Below are positions 36,425 through 45,566 of a DNA stretch of 64,000 nt, in pieces. The number at the start of each line of letters is the position of its first letter. The stretch's first letter is position 1. The notes below the pieces were generated by a model. It searched no databases and was not told the DNA's origin. It saw nothing but the letters and a program-made list of their open reading frames with translations. The translations under genes were made by a program, and so were the position numbers. This DNA is from Paraburkholderia ferrariae NBRC 106233 (GTDB lineage: Bacteria > Pseudomonadota > Gammaproteobacteria > Burkholderiales > Burkholderiaceae), in the NCBI RefSeq assembly GCF_000685035.1, contig NZ_BAYB01000025.1:1-64000 (forward strand), given 5' to 3'.

Positions 36425-37309
36425 ATGAAAAAGATCGATCTGGGTCAATCGTTCGCGACGGCGATCGTCGATTTCGACATCGCCGCGGCGACCGACCGCG
36501 AAATCGCCGCGATCCGCGAGCTGATGTTTTCGCGCAAGGTCGTCGCGTTGAAGAACCAGCGGATGAATCGCGACGCGTATCTGCATTTCGGCCGGCACTT
36601 CGGCGAACCCGAACAGTTCCGGCTCAAGAACTATCACGACCCCGACTACCCGAACATCCTCGTGATCGACAACCGGAACGGCGGCGCCACCGGGCAATCG
36701 GTGGGCGCGCGCAAGCTCGGCAACATGTGGCACAGCGATTCCTCGTATCTGACCGAGCCGCTGCCGCTCACTTTCCTGCATGCGCAGCGCGTGCCGAACG
36801 GCGAGGGCCAGGGCGACACGCTGTTCGTCGACATGCAGGAGGCACTGCGCACGCTGCCGGCGCGCCTGCGGAAGCGCATTGAGGGTCGTCAGGCGAAGCA
36901 CGACGTGCGCTGGACCTACAAGGTCAAGCAGAGCGATCTCGGTGAATCGGTGCAGGAGATCTTCCAGCGTCTCGCCACGACGTTCCCAGCCATCTCGCAT
37001 CCGACCATCGTGCGTCATCGCCACACAGGCCGCGAAACGCTCTACTTGAGCCCCGGCTACACAACGCATATCGAGGGGTATTCGGACGAAGACAGTCGCG
37101 CGTTGCTCGACGAGATCTTCGCGCACGTGCTGCGGCCCAAGCATATCTTCGCCTACCACTGGGAAGCGAACGATCTGCTGATCTGGGATAACCGCTCGGT
37201 GATCCACTGCGCGACCGATCTGCCGCGCGAGACGGAACGCATCATGCACCGGATCGGCATCAACGACGGCGGATTCTTCGCCACGCAGAAAGAGGAGGCG
37301 ACGGCATGA
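36425..37309 (+). CDS. TauD/TfdA family Fe(II)/2-oxoglutarate dioxygenase
   Basis: This 294-residue enzyme has the 2-His-1-carboxylate facial triad: H103 and D105 in MWHSDSS, and the distal His in NRSVIHCATD near residue 255. The conserved Arg that binds 2-oxoglutarate lies just after it. Such enzymes hydroxylate or desaturate small acids. It starts 25 bases after the synthase gene, and its last bases overlap the next start (ATGA). It should act on an intermediate of the same pathway, but its substrate cannot be read from sequence. Confidence 0.9.
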   Translation: MKKIDLGQSFATAIVDFDIAAATDREIAAIRELMFSRKVVALKNQRMNRDAYLHFGRHFGEPEQFRLKNYHDPDYPNILVIDNRNGGATGQSVGARKLGNMWHSDSSYLTEPLPLTFLHAQRVPNGEGQGDTLFVDMQEALRTLPARLRKRIEGRQAKHDVRWTYKVKQSDLGESVQEIFQRLATTFPAISHPTIVRHRHTGRETLYLSPGYTTHIEGYSDEDSRALLDEIFAHVLRPKHIFAYHWEANDLLIWDNRSVIHCATDLPRETERIMHRIGINDGGFFATQKEEATA

Positions 37310-38331
37310 CGGCTTCCCAGGCAAACGCCGACGGCAGCAAGAAACGGCTGCTGGTTGCGCATATTCTCGGCCAGACGGGCAAGGACATCCTCGTCGCTCG
37401 CGAGGATGTCGAAGTGATCGAGTTCACTAACACGATCGGGCAGGACGCGTTTCGCGCCCTGCTGGCCGCCCAGCCGGCCGTGCATGGCGTGATCCTCGGC
37501 CTGACCGCCTTCGGTCGGGCCGAACTAGCAGCCGCCAACGGCCTGCAGGTGGTGTCGCGGATCGGCGTCGGCTACGACGCGGTGGACGTGCCGGCCATGA
37601 GCGCGGCCGGCATCCCGGTCATGATCGGCACCGGCGCGAACTGCGACACAGTCGCCGAGCACACGCTGTCGTCCATGCTCGCGCTCACCAAGCGCGTGCA
37701 CGAACTCGACGCGCTGGTGCGGATGAACCGCTGGCACGAACGCTACCGCTATCTGCCGGGCGAAGTGCGCGGCCGTGAGGTGTTGATCGTCGGGTTCGGC
37801 CGGATCGGCTCGCGCGTCGCGCGGCTGTGTCAGGCCTTCGGTATGCGCGTGCGCGTATATGACCCGTACGTGGCCCACGACGCGCTGCGCGCGGCCGGTG
37901 TCGATCCGGTCGCCGATCTCAATGCGGCGTTGCCGGGCGCCGAGTTTGTCACGCTGCACTGCCCGAAGACGACCGAGACGATCGGCCTGATCGACGCGGC
38001 ACGTCTGGCCGGGTTCCGGCATGGTGCGTTCCTCATCAACACGGCGCGCGGCGGCATCGTCGACGAAAACGCGCTGGCCGAGAAGCTGTCGAACGGACAT
38101 CTCGCCGGCGCCGCCATCGACGTGTTCCTGCCCGAGCCGCCCGTGCCCGACAACCCATTGCTGGAGATGTCGAACGTGATCTGCTCGCCGCATCTGGCGG
38201 GCGTTACGCGCGAGGCAGTCGAACGCATGGCGCAGCTCGCGGTGGTCAACGCACTGAGCGTGTTCGACGGCGAGCCGCAACTCGACAACGCCGTCAATCG
38301 CAACGCCGTTGCCACGCTGGCGACAGCCTGA
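37306..38331 (+). CDS. D-2-hydroxyacid dehydrogenase family protein
   Basis: This 341-residue NAD-dependent enzyme resembles D-3-phosphoglycerate and related dehydrogenases. The dinucleotide-binding loop is VGFGRIGS. The catalytic Arg (in INTARGGIVDE or in SRIGVGYD), Glu (in FLPEPP) and His (in CSPHLAGVT) are present. There is no ACT domain, so serine biosynthesis is unlikely. The start overlaps the dioxygenase stop by four bases, a sign of tight coupling. It may reduce or oxidise a 2-oxo or 2-hydroxy acid of the pathway. Confidence 0.9.
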   Translation: MTASQANADGSKKRLLVAHILGQTGKDILVAREDVEVIEFTNTIGQDAFRALLAAQPAVHGVILGLTAFGRAELAAANGLQVVSRIGVGYDAVDVPAMSAAGIPVMIGTGANCDTVAEHTLSSMLALTKRVHELDALVRMNRWHERYRYLPGEVRGREVLIVGFGRIGSRVARLCQAFGMRVRVYDPYVAHDALRAAGVDPVADLNAALPGAEFVTLHCPKTTETIGLIDAARLAGFRHGAFLINTARGGIVDENALAEKLSNGHLAGAAIDVFLPEPPVPDNPLLEMSNVICSPHLAGVTREAVERMAQLAVVNALSVFDGEPQLDNAVNRNAVATLATA

Positions 38332-38336
38332 CACGT

Positions 38337-38363
38337 GCCGGTCCAGCGGACTGCCGGACCGGC
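38337..38363. terminator. Hairpin between dehydrogenase and doxX-like gene
   Basis: GCCGGTCC and GGACCGGC form a perfect 8-bp stem with an 11-base loop right after the stop codon. The T tract is poor (CTTTACC), so it may be a partial terminator or an RNA stabiliser. Confidence 0.45.
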
Positions 38364-38390
38364 GCTTTACCCAAGCACTGGAGCACAACA

Positions 38391-38816
38391 ATGACAACGC
38401 TTCGCTACCGCTTCCTGGAGAACCAGCGCGACGCAATGATTCTGCTCGCGAGGATCATGATCCTCGTGATCTACCTCTATTTCGGCTGGACGTACCTGAC
38501 CGATCACGCCACGGTGCTCGACTACCTGCGCTCGGTTCATGCACCGGTGCCCGAATTCACGGCGATCGTCGCGACCGTCATCGAATTCTTCGGTGGCCTC
38601 GTGCTGCTGTTCGGTTTCTGGACGCGCCCGCTCGCTGCGCTGTTCGCCGTCTACACGATCGGCACGGGCATCATCGGCCACGCGTTCTGGAATTCGACGA
38701 ATCCGACCGAGCATCACGCCCTCTTCGTCCACTTCTTCAAGAACATCAGCATCTCGGCCGGCTTCCTGTTCCTGTGCGCGCTCGGGCCGGGCAAATACTC
38801 GATCGACGGCAAGTAA
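38391..38816 (+). CDS. DoxX family membrane protein
   Basis: This 141-residue protein has four hydrophobic helices and the DoxX-like pattern LLARIMILVIYLYFGWTYL followed by a second repeat FFGGLVLLFGFWTRPLAALFA. DoxX proteins are poorly defined; some take part in sulfur or redox metabolism in the membrane. It lies between the dehydrogenase and UbiD genes, each separated by a hairpin. Its place in the cluster suggests an electron-transfer or transport role. Confidence 0.8.
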   Translation: MTTLRYRFLENQRDAMILLARIMILVIYLYFGWTYLTDHATVLDYLRSVHAPVPEFTAIVATVIEFFGGLVLLFGFWTRPLAALFAVYTIGTGIIGHAFWNSTNPTEHHALFVHFFKNISISAGFLFLCALGPGKYSIDGK

Positions 38817-38836
38817 GGCCAACCGCCTTGCCGGGC

Positions 38837-38870
38837 ACGAAAGGACGAGGTGAAAGCATCGTCCTTTCGT
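38837..38870. terminator. Strong 12-bp hairpin between doxX-like gene and ubiD
   Basis: ACGAAAGGACGA and TCGTCCTTTCGT are perfect complements around a 10-base loop, 20 bases after the doxX-like stop. The following CCATCTTTCCC is a weak T stretch. It could be a terminator, attenuator or processing site that separates ubiDX expression from the upstream genes. Confidence 0.5.
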
Positions 38871-38900
38871 CCATCTTTCCCAAAGAATACGGAGTCCCGC

Positions 38901-40406
38901 ATGACTGACAACACCGGACCGGTCGCCGATCTGCGCGACTGGTTGGCCCGCGTCGAGCGCATCGGCGAGTTGCAACGGATCGACGCCGCCGTCGACGCGC
39001 GCGAGGAAATGAGCGCGATCACCTATCTGCTCGCGAAGACCGAAACCTCGCCCGCCGTGCTGTTCGACAGCGACGCGAAGCACTACGGCTTTCGCCATCT
39101 CTGGAACCTGTTCGGACCCAGCGTCGCGCGCACCGCGATCACGCTCGAGGAAGACCCGGCCACGCCCACGCTGGAACTGATCCGCCGCACCAAGGACAAG
39201 CTGCGCGTCGCGATCGACCCGCGCGAAGGGCCGGCCGCCGAGGCGCCGCTCTACCAGAACAGCCTGTACGGCGCCGACATCGACCTCTCGACGCTGCCGA
39301 TCCCGCAGCATTGGCCGCGCGACGGCGGCCGCTACGCTGGCACCGCCGACGCCGTCATCACGCGCGATCTCGAATCGGGCTACCTGAACGTCGGCACCTA
39401 CCGGATGATGATTCAGGGGCCGCGCCAGGTCGGCCTTTCGCTGGCGCCGGGCAAGGACGCGCTGCGCCATATCCACCAGGCCTGGGCACGAGGTGAGGCG
39501 CTGCCGGTCGCGGCGGCCTGGGGCGTCGATCCGCTGCTGATGGTGGCGGGCTCGCAATCGCTGCCGCCGGGCGTATCGGAATATGGCTTTGCGGGCGGCA
39601 TCAAGGGTCGCGCCATCGACGTGGTTCGCGCGACGCAATCCGACCTGCTGGTGCCGGCCGCGGCCGAGATCGTCATGGAAGGGCTGATCCATCCCGGCGC
39701 GACGAAGGAGGAAGGTCCGTTCGGCGAATTCACGGGCTACTACGGCACCAAGGACATCGACTGCCCGCTGATTGAGGTGACGGCGCTGCATTTCCGCCAC
39801 CGGCCGATCCTGACCAACGCACTGATGGCCGACTACCCGTCGAACGAACAGAGCGCGTTCTTCTCGACCATCCGCTCCGCGAAGATCTGGGCCGATCTCG
39901 ACAAGCTCGGCATTCAGGGTATCAAGGGCGTATATGCGCATCCGGCTGCGGCCGGCGCGTTCGCCCTGGTCGTCATCAGTCTCGAACAACGTTACGCGGG
40001 CCACGCCGCACAGGCGCTCTCGCTCGCGGCTCAGGTTCCTGGCGGCGCCTACGTCACGAAATGGATCATCGCCGTAGACGACGACGTCGATCCGACCGAC
40101 ATGGATCAGGTGCTGTGGGCGATGGGCACGCGCACCAATCCGGCCGACGACATCGACATCCTGCGCAACACACGCGGCTCGCCGCTCGACCCCTCGCAGA
40201 ACCCGCCCGAGAAGCGGCTGTACGGCTCCAAGGCGCTCGTCAACGCCTGCAAGGACTACCGTCACCTCAAGAGCTTCCCGCGCCGCACGCTGCTGCGCGA
40301 ATCAGTCTACCAGCAGGTTGCCGAACGCTGGCGCGAACTCGGGCTGCCAGGCGAGCCGGCCCGTGTCGAGCGCTTCGACGCGGTGGATGGCGAGGGTGAC
40401 GCATGA
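38901..40406 (+). CDS. UbiD family prenylated-FMN decarboxylase
   Basis: This 501-residue enzyme belongs to the UbiD family of reversible decarboxylases that use prenylated FMN and metal. The conserved ITRDLESGYLNVGTYRM block binds the cofactor and metal, and the catalytic Glu lies in KEEGPFGEFTGYYG. The ATG at 38901 follows GGAG. It overlaps the UbiX gene by four bases, so both are co-translated, as expected since UbiX makes the cofactor. Substrates in the family are aromatic, heteroaromatic or alpha,beta-unsaturated acids, and which one applies here is unknown. Confidence 0.93.
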   Translation: MTDNTGPVADLRDWLARVERIGELQRIDAAVDAREEMSAITYLLAKTETSPAVLFDSDAKHYGFRHLWNLFGPSVARTAITLEEDPATPTLELIRRTKDKLRVAIDPREGPAAEAPLYQNSLYGADIDLSTLPIPQHWPRDGGRYAGTADAVITRDLESGYLNVGTYRMMIQGPRQVGLSLAPGKDALRHIHQAWARGEALPVAAAWGVDPLLMVAGSQSLPPGVSEYGFAGGIKGRAIDVVRATQSDLLVPAAAEIVMEGLIHPGATKEEGPFGEFTGYYGTKDIDCPLIEVTALHFRHRPILTNALMADYPSNEQSAFFSTIRSAKIWADLDKLGIQGIKGVYAHPAAAGAFALVVISLEQRYAGHAAQALSLAAQVPGGAYVTKWIIAVDDDVDPTDMDQVLWAMGTRTNPADDIDILRNTRGSPLDPSQNPPEKRLYGSKALVNACKDYRHLKSFPRRTLLRESVYQQVAERWRELGLPGEPARVERFDAVDGEGDA

Positions 40407-40981
40407 GCGCGCCCGCACCCGTGCGGCGCGTGGTCGTCGGCATCACCGGTGCGAGCGGCATCCTGTATGGGATCCGCACGCTCGAATGCCTGCGGCGCCT
40501 CGAGATCGAGACGCACCTCGTCATGACGCGCGCCGCGCACGTCACGCTGACCCACGAACTGCCGCGGACGGCCGAGCAGGTCAAGGATCTCGCAAGCGTC
40601 CACTACGCCTCGACCGATATCGGCGCGGCCATCGCCAGCGGTTCGTTCCGCACCATGGGGATGATGGTCGCGCCGTGCTCGATCAAGAGCCTGTCCGAGA
40701 TCGCCACGGGCGTGACCGGCGGCCTGCTGCCGCGTGCCGCCGACGTCACGCTCAAGGAGCGGCGCCCGCTGGTGCTGATGGTGCGCGAGACACCGCTGCA
40801 TCTCGGCCATCTGCGTTCGATGACGCAGGTGACCGAGATGGGTGCGATCGTTATGCCACCGGTGCCGGCGTTCTACTCGAAACCGGAGTCGATCGACGAC
40901 ATCGTCGACCACAGCGTCGGTCGCATGCTCGACCTGCTCGGGCTCGACAGCGGCAGTGTGCGGCGCTGGGGATCGTGGTGA
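40403..40981 (+). CDS. UbiX/Pad1 family flavin prenyltransferase
   Basis: This 192-residue enzyme builds prenylated FMN from FMN and dimethylallyl phosphate for its UbiD partner. The start VVVGITGASGILYGIRTLE holds the FMN-phosphate loop, SGSFRTMGMMVAPCSIKSLSEIATG is the flavin-binding and Ser-rich loop, and RRPLVLMVRETPLHLGHLRSM the phosphate-binding arginine region. A dedicated copy beside a specialised UbiD is common. It ends the co-directional run; the next gene is convergent. Confidence 0.93.
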   Translation: MSAPAPVRRVVVGITGASGILYGIRTLECLRRLEIETHLVMTRAAHVTLTHELPRTAEQVKDLASVHYASTDIGAAIASGSFRTMGMMVAPCSIKSLSEIATGVTGGLLPRAADVTLKERRPLVLMVRETPLHLGHLRSMTQVTEMGAIVMPPVPAFYSKPESIDDIVDHSVGRMLDLLGLDSGSVRRWGSW

Positions 40982-41025
40982 GGCCCGCGCCGCGCACGGC
41001 GATCCCGCCTTCTTCGAGCGGCCCG

Positions 41026-42420
41026 TCAGGCCTCGACGGAGGCCACGGCGCGCGCAGGGCGATAAAGGCACGCGAAGCTCAGCGCGGCCGCGCCGCAGAA
41101 CGCGGCCGCGATGACCAGCAGCGCGAGTCGCGCATCGCCGCGGCCGTTGTTCATCTGCGCGCCGAGGCATGCGATGCCGAGCACACCGCCGCTCTGCCGC
41201 GCGGCATTGACCACGCCCGCGGCGATGCCGGCTCGCTGCGACGGGACCTCTGCGAGCGCCGAGGCGACGATCAGCGGCAGCGTCGCCCCGCCCGTGCCGA
41301 GCAGCAAGGCAGCCAGTACGAACGGTCCCTGCGCCACGCCGAACAGGCACGAAACGAGCGCGCCGACGGCGCCGGCCAGCATGCCGAGCGCCATCACGCG
41401 GCGCGCGCCGAACGCCTCGGCCAGGCGCCCCAAAAGGGTGGTGGCCACGCCGGTGGTGATCGTCATCGGCGCGAGCCGCAGGCCCACCGCCAGCGGCTCG
41501 CCGCCATGGACCTGCAAGGCAATGGGCAGCACGAACAGCATGCCGAAATAGGCAAAGGTCTGCAGGAACGCGACGCCGACCGACGCCGCGAAGGCCGGCG
41601 ATGCGAACAGTTCCGGCGGCAGCATCGGCTCGGCGACGTGCCGCTCGAAGGCGACCAGCGCGCACGCGGCCGCCATGCCCACGGCCACTGCCGTGACGAT
41701 CGCCGGTGCGCGCCAGCCGAGCACGGGCGCCTCGATCAGCGCGAACGTGAGGGCGGCGAGCGCCACCGCCGACAGGGCCACGCCACACGGATCGAAGGCG
41801 CGCGCATGCTCGACGCGCCGCTCGCCGCAACGCAGCGCGGCGCCGATCGCGACCAGGCAGAACGGCGCGTTCAGATAGAAGATCGCGCGCCAGTTGGTCA
41901 GCTCGCAGAGCAGGCCGCCGACGACCGGGCCGGCCACCAGGCCGACCGCCGAGATGCCGCCCCACAGCGCGATCGCGCGGGCGCGCCGAGTTGGGTCGGG
42001 ATAGGCGGCGGCGAGCAGCGCCATAGAACTCGGCAGCATGATCGCCGCGCCCAGGCCCTGCGCCGCGCGCGCCGCAATCAGCGCGCCGATGCCGGGCGCG
42101 CCGCCGCAGGCGATCGACGCGCCCATGAAGACGACCAAGCCGGCCACGAAGGTGCTGCGCGCACCGAGCCGGTCGCTGGCCGAGCCGGTCGCGAGCAACA
42201 GGCTCGCGAACACCAGCGTGTAGGCACCTGCGATCCACTGCAGCCGGTCGATGCCGACCGCGAACGCGTGCCCGATGCCCGGCAGCGCTACGTTCAGCGC
42301 CGTCACGTCGAGCGCGGTCATCAGCGAGCCGAGCGCAACAGCGATGAGCGCGGCGCGCGCCACGGCAGGCGAGGCAGAGGCGGGAACGGAGGACGGATCG
42401 CGGGAAAGGCCTGGTGTCAT
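41026..42420 (-). CDS. MFS transporter, DHA2 family
   Basis: This 464-residue protein has 14 predicted helices. LGSLMTALDVTALNVALPGI is the DHA2 helix-1 motif, and TGSASDRLGARST the loop motif A. It is convergent with ubiX and diverges from a LysR gene across 98 bases, so that LysR protein may control it. In the cluster context it could export the pathway product or give self-protection. Its substrate is inferred only from this location. Confidence 0.88.
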   Translation of the reverse strand: MTPGLSRDPSSVPASASPAVARAALIAVALGSLMTALDVTALNVALPGIGHAFAVGIDRLQWIAGAYTLVFASLLLATGSASDRLGARSTFVAGLVVFMGASIACGGAPGIGALIAARAAQGLGAAIMLPSSMALLAAAYPDPTRRARAIALWGGISAVGLVAGPVVGGLLCELTNWRAIFYLNAPFCLVAIGAALRCGERRVEHARAFDPCGVALSAVALAALTFALIEAPVLGWRAPAIVTAVAVGMAAACALVAFERHVAEPMLPPELFASPAFAASVGVAFLQTFAYFGMLFVLPIALQVHGGEPLAVGLRLAPMTITTGVATTLLGRLAEAFGARRVMALGMLAGAVGALVSCLFGVAQGPFVLAALLLGTGGATLPLIVASALAEVPSQRAGIAAGVVNAARQSGGVLGIACLGAQMNNGRGDARLALLVIAAAFCGAAALSFACLYRPARAVASVEA

Positions 42421-42518
42421 GGCGGCGGGCTCGATGGACGAATCACCACCTTACCCGCCGACCTGCCGCCGGGGAAAATTACTTGTTCAATATTCAACCA
42501 TAAGTCGGACTACTGATC

Positions 42519-43490
42519 ATGATGAACTTGATGCATTGGCGTTTGCTGGTGGCCGTGGCCGATGCCGGCTGTGTCTCGAAGGCCGCCTCGCAGGTCGGCA
42601 TCACGCAATCGGGCGCGAGCCAGGCCATCAGCCAGTTGGAGGACATGCTCGGCGTGAAGGTGCTGTTGCGCGATCGACGCCGCACCACTGTGACAGCGAT
42701 CGGTAAACAGGTGATCGCGCACGCGCGGTGCATGCTGATGGAGTGGGAATCGATCAAGACGCTGGTCGATGCTTCGCGCGGCCTGCATGCGGGACGCATC
42801 AAGCTCGCGACGTTCCCGTCGGTCTTCACGAGCTTGCTGCCAAGCTTCCTGCAATCATTCGGGCAGCAGTATCCCGGTATCAACGTCGTCACGCTCGACG
42901 GCACCGACGAGGAAATCGAGGCCTGGCTCGCCGACGGCACGGTGGACGTAGGCGTGGTGATGAACCCCGGCGCTGAGCGCAAGGCGTTCGTGCTCGGCCG
43001 TGATGTGTGGGTGGTGGTAGCGCCGGCCAGCCATCCGCTCGCGCGGCGCTCGAGCGGGATCGGTGTCGCGCTTGAGGAACTGGCGGACGAGCCGTACGTG
43101 CTCGCCACCGGCGGCTGCCGCTTGAACAGCCGGCGGCTGTTCGAGGAAGCGGGCCACGCGCTGTCCGATCTGCGCATCTCGGTGCGCGACTGGCCGACCG
43201 CGTTCGAACTGATCCGCGAAGGCATGGGCCTGTCGCTCGTGCCGGAATCGATGCTGCCGGTTGGGCGCCAGGGGCTGCGTGTGCTGAATCTCGCCACGCC
43301 GATATATCGCGAGTTTGGGCTGGTCTGCTCCGAGGCCGGCCGGCTCTCGCCTGCCATGCACGCGTTCTTCGATCAATTGCGACGCACACGCAGCGTGGCG
43401 CGGCTCGCTGCGCACCGTCATGCGTCGCCGGAACCGCGCCGGGCAGCGGCCAGCCTGTGGCAAGAGAGGGGCATGTCGCCGGGGGCATAA
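42519..43490 (+). CDS. LysR-family regulator
   Basis: This 323-residue regulator starts NLMHWRLLVAVADAGCVSKAASQVGITQSGASQAISQLEDMLG, a clear winged helix-turn-helix. The effector domain follows (RIKALATFPSVFTSLLPS-like region, then DVGVVMNPG). It diverges from the DHA2 exporter gene. Together with the LysR gene at 33901 it encloses the biosynthetic-looking cluster, one regulator at each end. A start three bases later is possible. Confidence 0.9.
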   Translation: MMNLMHWRLLVAVADAGCVSKAASQVGITQSGASQAISQLEDMLGVKVLLRDRRRTTVTAIGKQVIAHARCMLMEWESIKTLVDASRGLHAGRIKLATFPSVFTSLLPSFLQSFGQQYPGINVVTLDGTDEEIEAWLADGTVDVGVVMNPGAERKAFVLGRDVWVVVAPASHPLARRSSGIGVALEELADEPYVLATGGCRLNSRRLFEEAGHALSDLRISVRDWPTAFELIREGMGLSLVPESMLPVGRQGLRVLNLATPIYREFGLVCSEAGRLSPAMHAFFDQLRRTRSVARLAAHRHASPEPRRAAASLWQERGMSPGA

Positions 43491-43637
43491 GGATCGCTAA
43501 TGCTGCTCCGGTCGAATGCTAACTTTACGTGCCGCTTCCGCAGGCCCTAGGATCGTCTCATCCGATGGTCGCGCCGCGATGCGCAGCTCACTCCGCCGTG
43601 GCCGGGCCGCCTCAACTTCATCGAAGGATCCAAGCTC

Positions 43638-44249
43638 ATGAAACTCTACTTCGCTCCCCATGCGTGCTCGCTGTCCCCGCACATCGTCCTGCGCGAACTC
43701 GGCCTGCCGTTCGAACTGGTTCGCGTCAACAACAAGACCAAGCAGACCTCCGAGGGCCGCAGCTTCCTCGAAGTCAACCCGAAGGGTTACGTCGCTGCGC
43801 TCGTACTTGACAACGGCGAGGTGCTGACCGAAGGCCCGGCGATCCTTCAGTACCTGGCTGACCTGAAGCCGGAAGCGAAACTCGCGCCTGCGAACGGTAC
43901 CTGGGAACGCGTGCGGCTCCAGGAAACGCTGAACTTCGTCACCTCGGAAATCCACGCCGGCTGCAGCCCCCTCTTTAGCAGCGATATTCCCGAGAACGTG
44001 AAGGACATTATTAAGGAGAAGTTCCATAAGCGCCTGGACAATCTCGACGCCACACTCACGTGCAAAGACTACCTGCTCGGCGAGTTCGGCGTGGCCGACG
44101 CTTACCTGTACACGGTGCTATCCTGGCTGCCGCACTTCTCGATCGACATCAAGCGCTGGAAGGCGCTCGCACGCTTTATGGATCGGATCGGCGCACGCGT
44201 CACAGTCAGGGCTGCACTCGCCGCCGAGGAGGCCACGCCCTTTGTGTAA
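43638..44249 (+). CDS. Glutathione S-transferase, beta class
   Basis: This 203-residue protein opens MKLYFAPHACSLSPHIVLRELGLPFELVRV, the thioredoxin-like glutathione-binding domain, with the beta-class cysteine (C10) and the VLTEGPAILQYLAD motif near residue 66. The C-terminal all-helical domain follows. It conjugates glutathione to electrophiles or works in detoxification. AAGGATCC precedes the ATG. It is the first of two genes linked with the GlcG/HbpS-like gene. Confidence 0.92.
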   Translation: MKLYFAPHACSLSPHIVLRELGLPFELVRVNNKTKQTSEGRSFLEVNPKGYVAALVLDNGEVLTEGPAILQYLADLKPEAKLAPANGTWERVRLQETLNFVTSEIHAGCSPLFSSDIPENVKDIIKEKFHKRLDNLDATLTCKDYLLGEFGVADAYLYTVLSWLPHFSIDIKRWKALARFMDRIGARVTVRAALAAEEATPFV

Positions 44250-44297
44250 AGCGTGCAGTCGACTGCGCACCAATTCCCCGACAACAGAACAATAGCC

Positions 44298-44702
44298 ATG
44301 AGAACCAAGACCATACTGACCAACGACGACGTGAAGAAAATCGCCGCCGCCGCCGAGCGGCACGCATTGGACCGCAACTGGCCAGTAACGATAGTAATCT
44401 TCGACGATAGTGGCCATCTGTTGCACCTGAACCGTCTCGATGGCGCCACGCTCAGTTCGATCGAGATGGCGCTCGCGAAGGGCCGCACGGCCGCGCTGGG
44501 TCGTCGCGAGAGCAAGTTTTACGAGGATCTTGTCAAGCAGGGGCGCGTAGCCTTCCTCAGCGCGCCGATGACGGGCTTCCTCGAAGGCGGCGTTCCCATC
44601 GTCGTGGCAGGCGAGGTGGTCGGTTCCGTCAGCGTATCGGGCGTGAAGTCGGAAGAAGACGCCGAAATTGCGCGTGCCGGAATCGCCGCGTTGGAACTCT
44701 GA
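44298..44702 (+). CDS. GlcG/HbpS family protein
   Basis: This 134-residue protein of the haem-degrading HbpS/GlcG family (DUF336) is recognised by LTNDDVKKIAAAAERHALDRNWPVTIVIFDDSGHLLHLNRLDGA and FLEGGVPIVVAGEVVGSVSVSG. Family members bind haem, corrinoid or ligands linked to glycolate and propanediol use; the exact role is unclear. It lies 48 bases after the GST gene in the same direction. The ATG at 44298 fits the family start. Confidence 0.85.
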   Translation: MRTKTILTNDDVKKIAAAAERHALDRNWPVTIVIFDDSGHLLHLNRLDGATLSSIEMALAKGRTAALGRRESKFYEDLVKQGRVAFLSAPMTGFLEGGVPIVVAGEVVGSVSVSGVKSEEDAEIARAGIAALEL

Positions 44703-45434
44703 GAGACTCGCTGAAGCGGGTGCGGGTGCACACCCGTGGTGGGCCTTATTGTTAGCCCTTTGCTTTGTCGCCTTCCTTGCGACGGTCGCGAGGAAGCAAT
44801 TGTGTAGCCAGCGGTGCTGACCTCGCCGACGGGCTAGAGCTATCGAATGAAAGACAAGCAGAAAAGCGGGTCACTTCGCACCGGACGAACGCGAAAGCGG
44901 CCGCCCCCACCAATCCCAGGTCGTTCAGATTTACTTCGGGCGACTCGCCCCGCGGAGAGGAGAATCCAGCCGGTGCTCGCGCCTTCCCGTTGAAAGATCA
45001 TCTGGAGTATGACCTTTTGCCAAAAAGGGCTCATCCAACTGAAGGCAGGCTGTGTTGGGCTGTCCAATACAGATGCCGATATGGCCAAGCAAACCGCTTT
45101 ATCGCCTTTCGACACATCGTACAGGTCTACTAGGGCAGTGGCATCGTTCTCCGCGCCCAACGCGCTATAAGCTCCAGCCGCCGTCGCTAGGGATTGATAT
45201 CGTCGTCGACTTCCCTGAAGCGGCTGCTTTGAATTGAAAAGCTGACCTCGGGGCCACCGATCCCCGATTGGCCGCTTCGGTCTACGCGGGCACCTGCAGG
45301 TGCCCGAGATCAGCAAGTGAAGCGGGATAGCCATCGTTCGGCCTGCGAGGAAGCTTGGCACGATGACCGGACGCGCACTAGACTGATAACTTTTCTTATC
45401 GGTTTATTAACAAATCTGGACTAAACTCGCAGTC
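44703..45434. other. Gene-poor region before recombinase
   Basis: This 730-base stretch has no gene I can support. A 173-codon open frame on the minus strand (44840-45361) has an atypical, Ser/Arg-rich composition and no recognisable motif, so I treat it as chance. The lower GC content and lack of genes suit the junk zone near a mobile-element end. Confidence 0.45.
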
Positions 45435-45566
45435 ATAAAAACACGCGAGACCGAAACCGCCGGTTTTCCCGACGACGCCGAACTGGCCGCGCTGCGAGCC
45501 TGGTACGCCGGACTCGACGCCCGCACGGCTGTCGCACGCTATCTGGGCGATCGCAAGGCGCCGGGG

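Noticed and set aside
38367..40265. 632-codon open frame antisense to the UbiD region
   Set aside because: No recognisable domain; UbiD lies on the plus strand.
44840..45361. 173-codon minus-strand frame near the recombinase
   Set aside because: Composition is unusual and no motif or ribosome site is visible; kept only as part of the gene-poor region.
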